Shown here piece after piece: positions 20,123 to 27,639 of a stretch of 30,235 nt of DNA. The notes below the pieces were generated by a model that saw nothing but the letters and a program-made list of their open reading frames with translations, made no database searches and had not been told where the DNA came from. Source of the DNA: a virus. A program made the position numbers and the translations under genes. Where the stretch lies: positions 1 to 30,235 of IMG/VR virus record IMGVR_UViG_3300031521_000273; one strand, 5' to 3'. Position 1 is the first letter of the stretch. The number at the start of each line of letters is the position of its first letter.

Positions 20123-20464
20123 ATGGCAAAAAGCAGGGAACGTATTACACAAAACGGAAAGGCTGCATTTTATGCGAGTATATGGCCGGACTTGATGAAT
20201 TCTGCACTTGACTGCGGTTGGGCATTAGGTCTTCATGGTAGTCTGTCCTCCGATATGGATATCATGGCAATGCCGTGGATTGATGAAGCTAAGCCAGTCG
20301 AAGAGCTTATGCAATCTCTTTCTGATTGTTTCACCGGAAACATGTGGAAAGAAGAGCATATCAAACCGCATTACGATAAGCCTAACGGGAGAGTAGTTTA
20401 CACGATGAATATATGGGCTGATTTTTATCTGGATATAAATATTATTCAACAAAATAAAATTTAA
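20123..20464 (+). CDS. Minimal nucleotidyltransferase-like protein
   Basis: 113 residues from ATG 20123. WALGLHGSLSSDMDIMAMPW (36-55 approximately) contains the polymerase-beta-type nucleotidyltransferase signature: G-S, a short loop and D-x-D. The rest is helical with a Trp-rich C-terminal strand (MNIWADFYLDI). Such small NTases transfer nucleotides to proteins, RNA or small molecules. Phages often carry this family, whose role is unknown. The third catalytic acid expected on a later strand could be Asp in WADFYLD. Confidence 0.7.
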   Translation: MAKSRERITQNGKAAFYASIWPDLMNSALDCGWALGLHGSLSSDMDIMAMPWIDEAKPVEELMQSLSDCFTGNMWKEEHIKPHYDKPNGRVVYTMNIWADFYLDINIIQQNKI

Positions 20465-20465
20465 A

Positions 20466-20654
20466 ATGGCAAAAACCGACATTTACGAAGAATTAGCGCA
20501 AGAGATAGATAAGATAGAAAACCTTGTCTTTGCTATGAATCTACCTATGGGCTCTGACTTCCATGTTGAACAGCTTAAGAATCAACTGCCCGAAGTTGTA
20601 GAAACATTGAAAGGGCTTTATGTTGAGTTAACCGACGATAATCCTTGGGAGTAA
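20466..20654 (+). CDS. Small hypothetical protein
   Basis: 62 residues, acidic, starting one base after the previous stop. It has a helical pattern (EELAQEIDKIENLVFAMNL and LKNQLPEVVETLKGLYVEL) with a GSDFH turn, and ends in NPWE. This looks like a four-helix-type small phage protein. No family name is available. Spacing to neighbours is one and two bases, so it is part of the late operon. Confidence 0.65.
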   Translation: MAKTDIYEELAQEIDKIENLVFAMNLPMGSDFHVEQLKNQLPEVVETLKGLYVELTDDNPWE

Positions 20655-20656
20655 TT

Positions 20657-20776
20657 ATGAATGCACAGGAAGCTTACGATATTTTAATTCAGGCTATAAA
20701 AGCAGACAAAGAGCGACATTTCAAATCAAGAAAACCAATTAGTAAAAAACAGTTTCATCAACTCTTGAAATTATGA
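20657..20776 (+). CDS. 39-residue basic hypothetical protein
   Basis: ATG 20657; the stop overlaps the portal start as ATGA. The product is helical, then strongly basic (KADKERHFKSRKPISKKQFH). The overlap and the co-directional context support it. No family is recognised. A DNA- or RNA-contacting role is possible from charge only. Confidence 0.5.
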   Translation: MNAQEAYDILIQAIKADKERHFKSRKPISKKQFHQLLKL

Positions 20777-22218
20777 CACTCGAAGAAATCTACAGACTTG
20801 AACCAAAAGCGCGAATTGTTGAACTAAAAAAAAGAAAAACAGACCTTCCGGATGCCAGTGCGCTTTTGAAAGATTGGGATGAAAAGCAACATGCCGTTTT
20901 TGACCCCGAAAAACGACCAAAGCGAAGTGTGTTGATTGAGGATGAAATCAGAGATGCACAAGGTAAGGTGACAAAGCCGGCACGTTTCGAAAAAAAAGAA
21001 GTGAACCGTATTGCGCTCCCATTGGAACAAGATATTGTGAACATTCATACAGCTTTCACAGTAGGGATTGAGCCAACGCTAACTATCCAAGGAACTGACG
21101 AAAAACAAAAATCAGTTCTCGACATTTTGAAAAGTATCTACCGCCAAAACAAGATGAAGTTCCACAACAAGAGAGTTGTCCGGGCGTGGTTGGCTGAACA
21201 AGAGGTAGCGGAGTATTGGTACACGGTCGAAGATACGAATTGGTGGAAAAAGGTGCTTAATATGGTTCTGAAAGCCGTAGGAACGAACGTATCTACACGT
21301 AAATTGAAAGTCGCTATCTGGTCGCCTTTTCGTGGGGATAAATTATATCCATACTTTGATGAATATGGGGATTTGATTGTTATTTCAAGAGAATACATGA
21401 CGACTGACGTTGACGGAACGAATAACACTACAATGTTCATGTCCGTTGATAAGTCAAAAGTAACCATATACAAAAATGGTGAGTTCGTAAAAGAATTTGA
21501 ACATAAGTTTGAAAAGCTCCCAGTGATCTACATGTATCGAGACAGACCGTTTTGCGACAAAATCAAAACAATCAGAGAAAGGCTTGAAACACTTCTATCT
21601 AACTTTGCAGACTGTTTGGATTTCAATTTCTTCCCAAAACTAACATCTTCCGGTGTGGTTGAAAATATTATCGGTCGAAATTCAGGTTCAGAGATCATTC
21701 AGCTAGAGAACGGAGCTGAAATATCATACTTAACCTGGCAACAATCCCCAGAAATGGCGAAGCTAGAATTCGACAATCTAACAGAAAGAGCCTACGGATT
21801 GACCAATACGCCTCGCATAACATTTGAGAACCTAAAAGGAAACGGTACCGCTTTTTCAGGTGTTGCTTTTAAGTTTGCTTTCATGGGTGCGCACATGGCC
21901 GTAAGTAATCACGCTGAGGACGTGGAAGAGTTCCTTCAAAGAAGAGTGAACTTCGTTGTATCTGCAATCGGTTCAATGCAACCCTCCTATTCCGACATAG
22001 TAAAACAAGTTGAGATTGAAACTGAGGTAGTTCCGTACATGATTAATAACCGGTCTACAGATATTACTGACGCAGTGGCAGCAGTTGGCGGAGGTGTCGC
22101 TTCAACTAAGACGGGAATTATAATGGCTGGCCTAACAGATAATGCCGTATCAGAATTAGAAGAGGTAAAGTTGGATTCTGAATTAAGCAATGAAAATAAA
22201 ATAATTTCAAAAAAATAA
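20773..22218 (+). CDS. Portal protein (SPP1 gp6-like)
   Basis: 481 residues. The length, the order after terL, and features such as RIALPLEQDIVNIHTAFTVG, RERLETLLSNFADCLDFNFFP and FSGVAFKFAFMGAH (the long spine helix and crown region) fit SPP1-type portals. The dodecameric ring forms the DNA channel at the capsid vertex, and binds TerL during packaging and the connectors later. The C-terminus is short and ends with two Lys. Directly after the stop, in the same frame, comes the remnant of another gene (22219-22356). Confidence 0.88.
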   Translation: MTLEEIYRLEPKARIVELKKRKTDLPDASALLKDWDEKQHAVFDPEKRPKRSVLIEDEIRDAQGKVTKPARFEKKEVNRIALPLEQDIVNIHTAFTVGIEPTLTIQGTDEKQKSVLDILKSIYRQNKMKFHNKRVVRAWLAEQEVAEYWYTVEDTNWWKKVLNMVLKAVGTNVSTRKLKVAIWSPFRGDKLYPYFDEYGDLIVISREYMTTDVDGTNNTTMFMSVDKSKVTIYKNGEFVKEFEHKFEKLPVIYMYRDRPFCDKIKTIRERLETLLSNFADCLDFNFFPKLTSSGVVENIIGRNSGSEIIQLENGAEISYLTWQQSPEMAKLEFDNLTERAYGLTNTPRITFENLKGNGTAFSGVAFKFAFMGAHMAVSNHAEDVEEFLQRRVNFVVSAIGSMQPSYSDIVKQVEIETEVVPYMINNRSTDITDAVAAVGGGVASTKTGIIMAGLTDNAVSELEEVKLDSELSNENKIISKK

Positions 22219-22356
22219 ATCATTCTTAAATGTTGTAGAGGTGAGCACAAGACGGCTTATGGATTTATCTGGAAATTTGAAGATGACCAAAAACAAAATG
22301 CTATCAATTTAGCAGCAAAAACCGATATAAATGACAAAACACCTCCGACAAAATAA
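22219..22356 (+). pseudogene. C-terminal remnant of an HNH/NUMOD homing endonuclease
   Basis: The frame of the portal gene stays open after its stop for 45 codons and then ends at taa 22354-22356. The first residues read IILKCCRGEHKTAYGFIWKF. This matches the end of many NUMOD4/HNH homing endonucleases, where I..C..G..KTAGGY.WKY forms the last DNA-binding NUMOD1-like helix. No start codon or HNH core is present, so only the 3' end survives. The rest (NAINLAAKTDINDKTPPTK) is an ordinary tail. From 22357 to 22445 I see nothing coding. This explains most of the largest gap in the late region. Confidence 0.6.
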
Positions 22357-22445
22357 AACACAATCACGCAAAAATCAATAAAAGAATATCAATTTGTCAT
22401 AGTTATACATTTTTCTTGTTTTAAATTTTGTAGTCCATTACCTCG

Positions 22446-22481
22446 GAAAAGCTCGCTTGTGAAAGTGGGCTTTTCTTTTTT
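22446..22481 (+). terminator. Strong rho-independent terminator
   Basis: A 13-bp stem, gaaaagctcgctt (22446-22458) with aagtgggcttttc (22463-22475, including G-T pairs), is closed by a GTGA loop of the stable GNRA class. Six T follow (22476-22481). It lies between the portal block and the scaffold block and would stop transcription from upstream. Confidence 0.85.
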
Positions 22482-22557
22482 ATAAACAAATAACGAACCT
22501 AAATTAAACTGTTCGGTTATACGCCTCCTAAATCTATGTACTGCATTTCCTTACCCG

Positions 22558-22565
22558 TAAATTTG
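22558..22565 (+). promoter_or_regulatory. TAnnTTTG box for the capsid operon
   Basis: TAAATTTG matches the Bacteroidota -7 box exactly, 34 bases before the scaffold ATG (22599). At the proper upstream distance stands tatg (22535-22538), three of four bases of the TTTG box. It follows the strong terminator, so an independent late promoter here makes sense. Confidence 0.5.
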
Positions 22566-22598
22566 TAATTCAAAATTATAAATCAAAATCATTGTGCC

Positions 22599-23237
22599 AT
22601 GTACGAAAAAATCTTAGCAGCGATTAGAATTAAGTATGCAAACTTAGGGCTATCGAGCGAAACACTGGAGGGGATTTCAAAACAACTCGCAGGGTTCGTA
22701 AAAGAAGAAACTGAGATTGATGCAGCGGTCACCGGGGCGGAGGCAACGTTGAAAGCAATTCAATCATTTGGAGACAAACGGGCGACTTCCGAAGCCGAAC
22801 GTGTAAAAAAAGAGCTTGAAAAGAAACCTGAAGAAAAGAAAGAAGAAGTGAAAGTAGATGACATGCCAGCGTGGGCGAAAGCAATCGTTGACAAAGTCGG
22901 CTCTCTCGAAACCGGGTTAAATATTTTCAATGCAGATCGTCAAAGTCAAACATTAGCTCAAAAGCTCACTGGAATTCTTTCCGAAAAGAAAGTTCCCGAA
23001 GAGTTCTCGAGTGTAGCCTTGACTGGTCGCCAATTCAGGGACGAAACGGAGGTTCAAACATTAGCTGATACTATCGTAAATCAATACGAAGTATTCAAAC
23101 AAAAATCGGCTGATTTGGGATTTTCTTTCACCACTCCACCAGAACAAGGCAACCCTCCAAAATCAGACACTAGCGATATTGCCAAATTGATTGAGACAGG
23201 CACAAAGGAAATTATTGTCGAACAATCTAAAAAGTAA
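22599..23237 (+). CDS. Capsid scaffold-like protein
   Basis: 212 residues, highly charged and helical, with a Glu/Lys-rich coiled centre (KKELEKKPEEKKEEVKVDD, about 75-93), then MPAWAKAIVDKVGSLE and a polar, Pro-rich end. The position between portal and capsid, coiled-coil composition and size match phage scaffolding proteins, which guide coat assembly and leave before packaging. No protease domain is seen. It begins the operon after the terminator and promoter, so it is probably made in large amounts with the capsid proteins. Confidence 0.7.
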   Translation: MYEKILAAIRIKYANLGLSSETLEGISKQLAGFVKEETEIDAAVTGAEATLKAIQSFGDKRATSEAERVKKELEKKPEEKKEEVKVDDMPAWAKAIVDKVGSLETGLNIFNADRQSQTLAQKLTGILSEKKVPEEFSSVALTGRQFRDETEVQTLADTIVNQYEVFKQKSADLGFSFTTPPEQGNPPKSDTSDIAKLIETGTKEIIVEQSKK

Positions 23238-23241
23238 AATT

Positions 23242-23820
23242 ATGCCTATCGGAATAGCTTACGATTTAACGGAATTTCCTGTAACCGCAGAGAACTGCGA
23301 CGTTGCATCAATTCACCGTAGAACAGGCGGATTTAATCTGAACGACGCAAGTCTTGTATCAGGTTCATATCTTCCACCACTAGCTCCCCTGGCTATTGAC
23401 TTTGCAACTCGCAAAGCAGTGGCTGTTAAAAATGTAAAGGTAGTTGAAAACGCAGCAGCTAATGCTACAGCTATCAAAGTGAAAAAAGAATCTCTGGCTT
23501 ATGTCGGAATGTTTGTAGGTGACGGAACAAAATCCGCTGCCGTAACAGCAGTCAACAAAACCAATGCTAACTACGATACATTGACCGTGTCTTTGGCAGC
23601 AGCCGTAACAGCCGGACAAGTATTGTTTGAAACAGCTGACGGAGCTGCAACAACTCCAAAGAACAAAGCAACGCATTTGAACTATGCTCGTACGAAAGTC
23701 GAAACAGGTGCAATCGTAGACGCAATCTTTGCCGTCGATGAAGTGATCGAAAGTAAATTGATAGTTCCGTTGTCAGCTCCTGACAAAGTGAATTTAGGCG
23801 GTCGTTTTGATATAATCTAA
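23242..23820 (+). CDS. Head fiber / decoration protein
   Basis: 192 residues from ATG 23242; the longer frame from 23191 overlaps the scaffold gene and is not needed. The protein is Ala/Val/Thr-rich. The N-terminus has LPPLAPLAIDFATRKAV, the middle AYVGMFVGDGTKSAAVTAVN and AAAVTAGQVLFE, and the end has VEVI-like strands. This pattern of short beta strands is what I know from the head fiber proteins of Bacteroides and phi29-like phages. It would decorate the capsid surface, perhaps binding host or mucus glycans. It lies directly before the capsid gene, as expected. Confidence 0.65.
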   Translation: MPIGIAYDLTEFPVTAENCDVASIHRRTGGFNLNDASLVSGSYLPPLAPLAIDFATRKAVAVKNVKVVENAAANATAIKVKKESLAYVGMFVGDGTKSAAVTAVNKTNANYDTLTVSLAAAVTAGQVLFETADGAATTPKNKATHLNYARTKVETGAIVDAIFAVDEVIESKLIVPLSAPDKVNLGGRFDII

Positions 23821-23840
23821 CCCTTTTAAATAAAAAAATC

Positions 23841-24914
23841 ATGGTACTTACATTAGATAAGTTATTCAATGACCCAATGGTCATTAAAGCAGTGATTGAC
23901 AGGGTTAATCAAACTACCCTTGATACTGTGTTTTGGAAACGTTACCTGGACTTCGAGCAATCGAACTCACGGTTGTTTAAAACCTACTTCGGAACTGTTA
24001 CAGGTGTAACAATGGGTTCTATTATCTCGAAAAATGGCAAAAAACCATTACGTGAACGTAGAAACTTAGGTTCTGGAACTGGAGAAGTTGCTCCAATCGG
24101 AAACCGCTACCAAATGGACAATGACCGTTTGGATATGGTGAAAACTTTGATTGACAAGTTCAACGCTGCCGGAGCTGGACAGCCAGCCGTAATGACTGAA
24201 ATTATCAACTACATAGCCGATGATATCCGTCAATGTACATTAGCTCCGCACAAACGTATGGATTATGTTGTTGGGTTGCTTCGTTCAACTGGAACTGCTT
24301 CAGTGAATATCGCGAATAACAAAGACGGTATCGAGTTAATCGACATCGTTCTTCCAGTTATTGAAAAGAAACCGGCTTCTACTGATAAAGCAACTTTAGT
24401 TACTTACATTCAGAAACAAGTTCAGTCTTTGAAAGCGACAATCGGAACATTCTCCGTAATGGAAATGACCCAAACTACTTTCAACAATCGTATTGCTACT
24501 TGTACTGAGTTTCAGTCAATGTACAAAATGATCCTTGGTAGTTCTGAGCTTGCTGTATCCGGTGGACTTCTTTCGGCTGCAATGGCCAATCAGTTGCTTG
24601 TAGGTATTGGATTGCCTCCTATCCGTATCGTTGAAGAATATGTAGTAAAAGAAGACGGAACTTCTGTGAATACGTTTGCAGATGACCGTATCGCTTTGCT
24701 CATTTCTGATAAAATCGGTAAAATGGTTTGGCACCAGCCTTACGAAGTAACTGACCCTGTTCCAAACAAGGTTTATACTGGATTGGAAGGTGGTCACTTT
24801 ATCTCTACTCAACGAACTGACGAAGGTCGCTTCACGGAGTATATGGCTGAATGGATGCCGAATATCGCTAATCCAAATAAGATTGTAATTATCAATCTTG
24901 ACGATCTGGATTAA
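23841..24914 (+). CDS. Major capsid protein
   Basis: 357 residues, preceded by an A-rich leader without Shine-Dalgarno. The C-terminal third (DRIALLISDKIGKMVWHQPYE as one region, then EGGHFISTQRTDEGRFTEY and EWMPNIANPNKIVIINLDD) is typical of HK97-fold capsids of the gpE-like group. The N-terminal arm starts at LFNDPMVIKAVIDRVNQ, and the E-loop region includes GEVAPIGNRYQMDN. The coding style is rich in frequent codons (many gct, gaa, act), as in highly expressed late genes. It overlaps the next gene by one ATGA. It forms the icosahedral shell. Confidence 0.88.
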   Translation: MVLTLDKLFNDPMVIKAVIDRVNQTTLDTVFWKRYLDFEQSNSRLFKTYFGTVTGVTMGSIISKNGKKPLRERRNLGSGTGEVAPIGNRYQMDNDRLDMVKTLIDKFNAAGAGQPAVMTEIINYIADDIRQCTLAPHKRMDYVVGLLRSTGTASVNIANNKDGIELIDIVLPVIEKKPASTDKATLVTYIQKQVQSLKATIGTFSVMEMTQTTFNNRIATCTEFQSMYKMILGSSELAVSGGLLSAAMANQLLVGIGLPPIRIVEEYVVKEDGTSVNTFADDRIALLISDKIGKMVWHQPYEVTDPVPNKVYTGLEGGHFISTQRTDEGRFTEYMAEWMPNIANPNKIVIINLDDLD

Positions 24915-25216
24915 TGACAATCCTTGAATACATATCACAACAATTCACCTCACTGGGACTGGTTCTCAGTGAGGCTGATTGCGTGAATATGGGATTGTGG
25001 GACACAACTAAAGCAGTGGATGAATCGAACCAACCGGAAGTTTATATGGCTTTCGTAACGTACATTCCTGCACTTCTTTTGAGACCAGGTTCTGTTTCAG
25101 AGGGCGGAGTTTCAATAGTAAGGGCGCAACGTCAGGACATTGAACTATTCTACTCGAATGAATGCAAAAGACTGGGACTTAGAAATGAAATAACGCCAAG
25201 AGCTAGATTCCTATGA
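24914..25216 (+). CDS. Head-tail connector (DUF6706-like, tentative)
   Basis: 100 residues, first after the capsid gene. It is helical with LSEADCVNMGLWDTTKAV and ALLLRPGSVSEGGVSIV, and ends in KRLGLRNEITPR. This matches adaptor proteins (gp15/gp6-type) that bind the portal at the neck; in Bacteroides phages I know the pattern as DUF6706. The order capsid, connector, closure, completion and terminator supports it. It overlaps the next gene by four bases. Confidence 0.7.
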   Translation: MTILEYISQQFTSLGLVLSEADCVNMGLWDTTKAVDESNQPEVYMAFVTYIPALLLRPGSVSEGGVSIVRAQRQDIELFYSNECKRLGLRNEITPRARFL

Positions 25217-25524
25217 TACAAAATGGATTTGTTCAGATAAAAATTACTTCGGGAGGTGGATTAGATGAAGATGGTATACCTATCGAAGTAGTCTCTGATT
25301 TTGGAGATAAAATTCCATGTCACATTCAAACAAACTCACACAGTAACAACGGAAAATACCAAGACGGGAAGTTTATCATAAGCTCCTATATTATTTTCAT
25401 TCCAATGAAATCAGGATTCTCAACAGACAGAGTTAAGCTAATAATAGACGAAAGAGAAGTTGAGTTTGACGTTCAAAACATAGAGTTCCTTAAGTTGGTA
25501 GGTAGGATTAAAATAACCGTGTAA
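25213..25524 (+). CDS. Head closure / head-tail joining protein
   Basis: 103 residues, beta-rich: VQIKITSGGGLDEDGIPIEV, then FGDKIPCHIQTNSH and KFIISSYIIFIPMK. Size, beta-barrel-like pattern and place after the connector match stopper proteins (gp16-like) that close the channel after packaging. Its stop shares one base with the next start. Family assignment is mainly by gene order. Confidence 0.65.
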   Translation: MIQNGFVQIKITSGGGLDEDGIPIEVVSDFGDKIPCHIQTNSHSNNGKYQDGKFIISSYIIFIPMKSGFSTDRVKLIIDEREVEFDVQNIEFLKLVGRIKITV

Positions 25525-25943
25525 TGCCAATCACTCAATTAAAATCGAAATCCGAAATATCCAAAATAATCGACCAAAGAGTTGACAAGTTGGAATTAAG
25601 TTTAGTAGCTATGCTTATCGGATTAGGGAAGATTTGTATTGATGATATGGAGAAAAACAGAGGTTACAAAAACGTATCTAATAACTTGAGCGATTCACGT
25701 GGCTTTGTGGTCGTAAAAAACAAATCAATTATCTATTCTAGCTTATTTAAAAACACTGTAGGAGGTCAAACAGGTAGAAGTCTTACAATCGAAAGAGCTA
25801 GTCAATCAAATGGAATTATGCTTATCGTAGTAGCCGGAATGAAGTATGCCGAACTTTTAGAAGCTGTCGGTAAAAACGTAATTACTTCATCCGAGTTAAT
25901 GGCCGAAAGCTTAGTTCCCACTTTACTAAATCAACTTCAATGA
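25524..25943 (+). CDS. Tail completion protein (HK97 gp10-like)
   Basis: 139 residues. NLSDSRGFVVVKNKSIIYSS, then GIMLIVVAGMKYAELLEAVG and VITSSELMAESLVP, follow the HK97 gp10 pattern, in which a conserved VAGM.YA..VE..G element precedes a C-terminal helix. These proteins join head and tail. The beta strands around VVKNKS belong to the same fold. It lies exactly between the joining protein and the tail terminator and overlaps the latter by four bases. Confidence 0.75.
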   Translation: MPITQLKSKSEISKIIDQRVDKLELSLVAMLIGLGKICIDDMEKNRGYKNVSNNLSDSRGFVVVKNKSIIYSSLFKNTVGGQTGRSLTIERASQSNGIMLIVVAGMKYAELLEAVGKNVITSSELMAESLVPTLLNQLQ

Positions 25944-26356
25944 GAAAGACAGCCGGGGAGATAGAAACAGACGTTTTCAATATTCTGAAAACAAGCATTC
26001 TGAAAAGTATAATCAAAGGTTTGGTTTACCGAGAAGGTATAAGACCTATTGATTCGAAAGTTGAAGATGCAGTTATTTCGTTTCTGGCGGGAGTTGACGG
26101 AGAGATACAAACCGGTGTTTTCAACCTCAATGTTTATGTTCCAAACATAGACAATGGTCAAAACAAAGGTGTATTGGTCAAAAACGTATCTCGTTGTCTT
26201 GAAATTGAGAGAATCTGTGAGAATCTCGTAGAATCAATCAGTTTATCAGGGGAGTATAAATTTAGTTTAGATTCAATTATAAAATCATTCAAAGTTGATG
26301 ACATAGATCAGTATTTCGTCAATTGCAGATTGAAATTCAAACGTTCAACATTTTAA
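25940..26356 (+). CDS. Tail terminator-like protein
   Basis: 138 residues. GLVYREGIRPIDSKVEDAV, then FLAGVDGEIQTGVFNLNVYVPN and QYFVNCRLKFKR, gives the alternating helix and beta pattern of tail terminators (gpU / gp17-like), which cap the tail tube and set its end. The VNVYVPN-like strand and the final LKFKR strand are what I know from Bacteroides siphophage proteins. It is placed just before the major tail protein. No special motif otherwise. Confidence 0.7.
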   Translation: MRKTAGEIETDVFNILKTSILKSIIKGLVYREGIRPIDSKVEDAVISFLAGVDGEIQTGVFNLNVYVPNIDNGQNKGVLVKNVSRCLEIERICENLVESISLSGEYKFSLDSIIKSFKVDDIDQYFVNCRLKFKRSTF

Positions 26357-26367
26357 TACATAAAATC

Positions 26368-26820
26368 ATGGCAACATTATCATGGGGTAAACCTAAAATT
26401 GAAATTTGCGCATACGTAGCCGATGCAATGCCAGCTTCTCCTGTTTGGACGGTAGTTGACACCCCGGTGGAAGATACTACCAAGTTGACTCCTACAAAGG
26501 GAACTAAGTCAGAGGCAAAACAAGAGGGCGGTGGCGTAGTAGATGCCAAGTATGCTAAAAACTCATACGCATTTGAGTTTGAGTTGTACGCCAAAAAAGG
26601 CAAAACAAAACCAATCGTCGATAATGACGGAGTAGTAGTAGAACATTATGCTGTAAGATTGACACCGGAAGATGAAACATTGGAAGGCTTTATTCTTGAC
26701 AAAGTATCAGTTCAGGTTGAAGATACTTACACTCCGAAAGACGGTAAAAAATGGAAGTACACTTGCGATGCACTTGAGCCAGCAACTGGCAACATTTTGA
26801 AGCCTTACACAAAAGCTTAA
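26368..26820 (+). CDS. Major tail tube protein
   Basis: 150 residues from ATG 26368 (the frame opens earlier at a ttg, but this ATG is eleven bases after the previous stop and has the usual A-rich leader). The protein is beta-rich: IEICAYVADAMPASPVWTVV, then GTKSEAKQEGGGVVDAKYAK and FEFELYAKKGKTKPI, with ENTL-like loops. Lys/Glu pairs and length match tail tube proteins, which polymerise in hexameric rings. A strong terminator follows, as for an abundant structural protein. Confidence 0.8.
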   Translation: MATLSWGKPKIEICAYVADAMPASPVWTVVDTPVEDTTKLTPTKGTKSEAKQEGGGVVDAKYAKNSYAFEFELYAKKGKTKPIVDNDGVVVEHYAVRLTPEDETLEGFILDKVSVQVEDTYTPKDGKKWKYTCDALEPATGNILKPYTKA

Positions 26821-26824
26821 AAAT

Positions 26825-26855
26825 AAAACGGATTTATCTAGGTAAGTCCGTTTTT
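26825..26855 (+). terminator. Rho-independent terminator after the tail tube gene
   Basis: aaaacggattta (26825-26836) pairs with taagtccgtttt (26843-26854, one G-T pair) around loop tctagg, then continues as T. The 12-bp stem and T run directly follow the tail tube stop. It probably limits read-through into the tRNA and tail genes. Confidence 0.85.
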
Positions 26856-26862
26856 AAAAATT

Positions 26863-26936
26863 GCCTTTTTAGCTCAGTTGGCCAGAGCGGAACATTTGTA
26901 ATGTTTAGGTCATAGGTTCGAATCCTATAGGAGGCT
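26863..26936 (+). tRNA. tRNA-Thr (TGT)
   Basis: A 74-nt cloverleaf: acceptor gcctttt / aggaggc (two G-T pairs), D arm gctc-agttggcca-gagc, anticodon arm gaaca-tttgtaa-tgttt, variable aggtc, T arm atagg-ttcgaat-cctat and discriminator T. The anticodon is TGT, reading ACA (threonine), a frequent codon in this AT-rich phage. No CCA is encoded. It stands between the tail tube terminator and the tail chaperone gene. Confidence 0.9.
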
Positions 26937-26950
26937 CAAAATTAAATAGA

Positions 26951-27436
26951 ATGAATACAGCAGAATCAAAAACAGCCGATACGATACTTCAGAACTCCTC
27001 GATCATACGAATAGGAGATAATGAGTACATGACACAAAAGCCAACGGCTGCAACGCTTATTGAAGTCTCTAAATATATCTCAACACTACCTGAACTTCAT
27101 GTTGAGGACGAAAAAAGAGTAATATACGAGGTTCTAGCTCATGCTTCCGAGTGTGAATACATTAGCGACATACTCGCTATACTTATTTTAGGAAAAAAGA
27201 ACCTAGAGCCAATAGAGGTTATCACAAAAAAATATAAGTTCGGATTCATCCCCACTAAAATAAAGTCGACATACTACCCACGAGAGGAGTTAGCCAAACA
27301 GATTCTACTTGAGCTAAGCCCGGAAGAGATATTTGAATACACATTTTCAGCCCTTGAAAGCATGAAAGTCGCTTTTTTTTTGAACACTATAATTTTCCTA
27401 AGAGATGTAAATCTACTAAAGACGACGAAAGTTTAA
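26951..27436 (+). CDS. Tail assembly chaperone, zero-frame product (gpG-like)
   Basis: 161 residues. The position between the tail tube and the tape measure, the helical content (TLIEVSKYISTLPELHVEDE, YISDILAILILGKKNLEP) and the slippery T run near the end (27373-27381) identify the first tail assembly chaperone. Such proteins wrap the tape measure during tail assembly. A -1 shift on the T run joins its first 143 residues to the frame at 27379-27639. Without the shift the protein continues for 18 residues and stops at 27436. Confidence 0.8.
   Translation: MNTAESKTADTILQNSSIIRIGDNEYMTQKPTAATLIEVSKYISTLPELHVEDEKRVIYEVLAHASECEYISDILAILILGKKNLEPIEVITKKYKFGFIPTKIKSTYYPREELAKQILLELSPEEIFEYTFSALESMKVAFFLNTIIFLRDVNLLKTTKV
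27373..27379 (+). other. Programmed -1 frameshift site T_TTT_TTT
   Basis: Nine T (27373-27381) include the heptamer T TTT TTT in the right phase of the zero frame: gct, ttt, ttt, ttg. After slipping one base back, the next codon starts at 27379 and the -1 frame is open to 27639. The arrangement equals the lambda gpG / gpGT system. A downstream stem was not determined by eye. Confidence 0.7.
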
Positions 27437-27639
27437 GCGATAGCATATGGGCGGTTGTAGCTGGAGTATGCAAGAGCTACACACTAACTCCTGATTATGT
27501 TCTGAACGAGTTAAGCTATGCTAATCTGATTCTTTACAGCGCAGTACTCCCAAGTCACGATGACGAAAAAGAAGATGAAATAATTAGGGCTGACGACCCA
27601 AAAAACAAAGACAAAGTAAATAAGATTCTATATGGATAA
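27379..27639 (+). CDS. Tail assembly chaperone, frameshift extension (gpT-like part)
   Basis: 86 residues in the -1 frame, running from the slippery site to taa 27637-27639. After a short linker, DESLSDSIWAVVAGVCKSY, then LNELSYANLILYSAVLPS, shows the W..VA..C..Y....VL...SY.NLILY.A pattern I know from the second tail chaperone of Bacteroides siphophages. No proper start codon and no leader are found for separate translation, so it is made as a fusion of 229 residues with the gene upstream. The gpT-like part would bind the tail tube protein. The stop overlaps the tape measure start. Confidence 0.75.
   Translation, partial: FEHYNFPKRCKSTKDDESLSDSIWAVVAGVCKSYTLTPDYVLNELSYANLILYSAVLPSHDDEKEDEIIRADDPKNKDKVNKILYG

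Noticed and set aside
24516-24938. Minus-strand open frame of 140 codons over the end of the capsid gene
   Set aside because: Shadow of the major capsid gene; no motif, no leader and unnatural composition.
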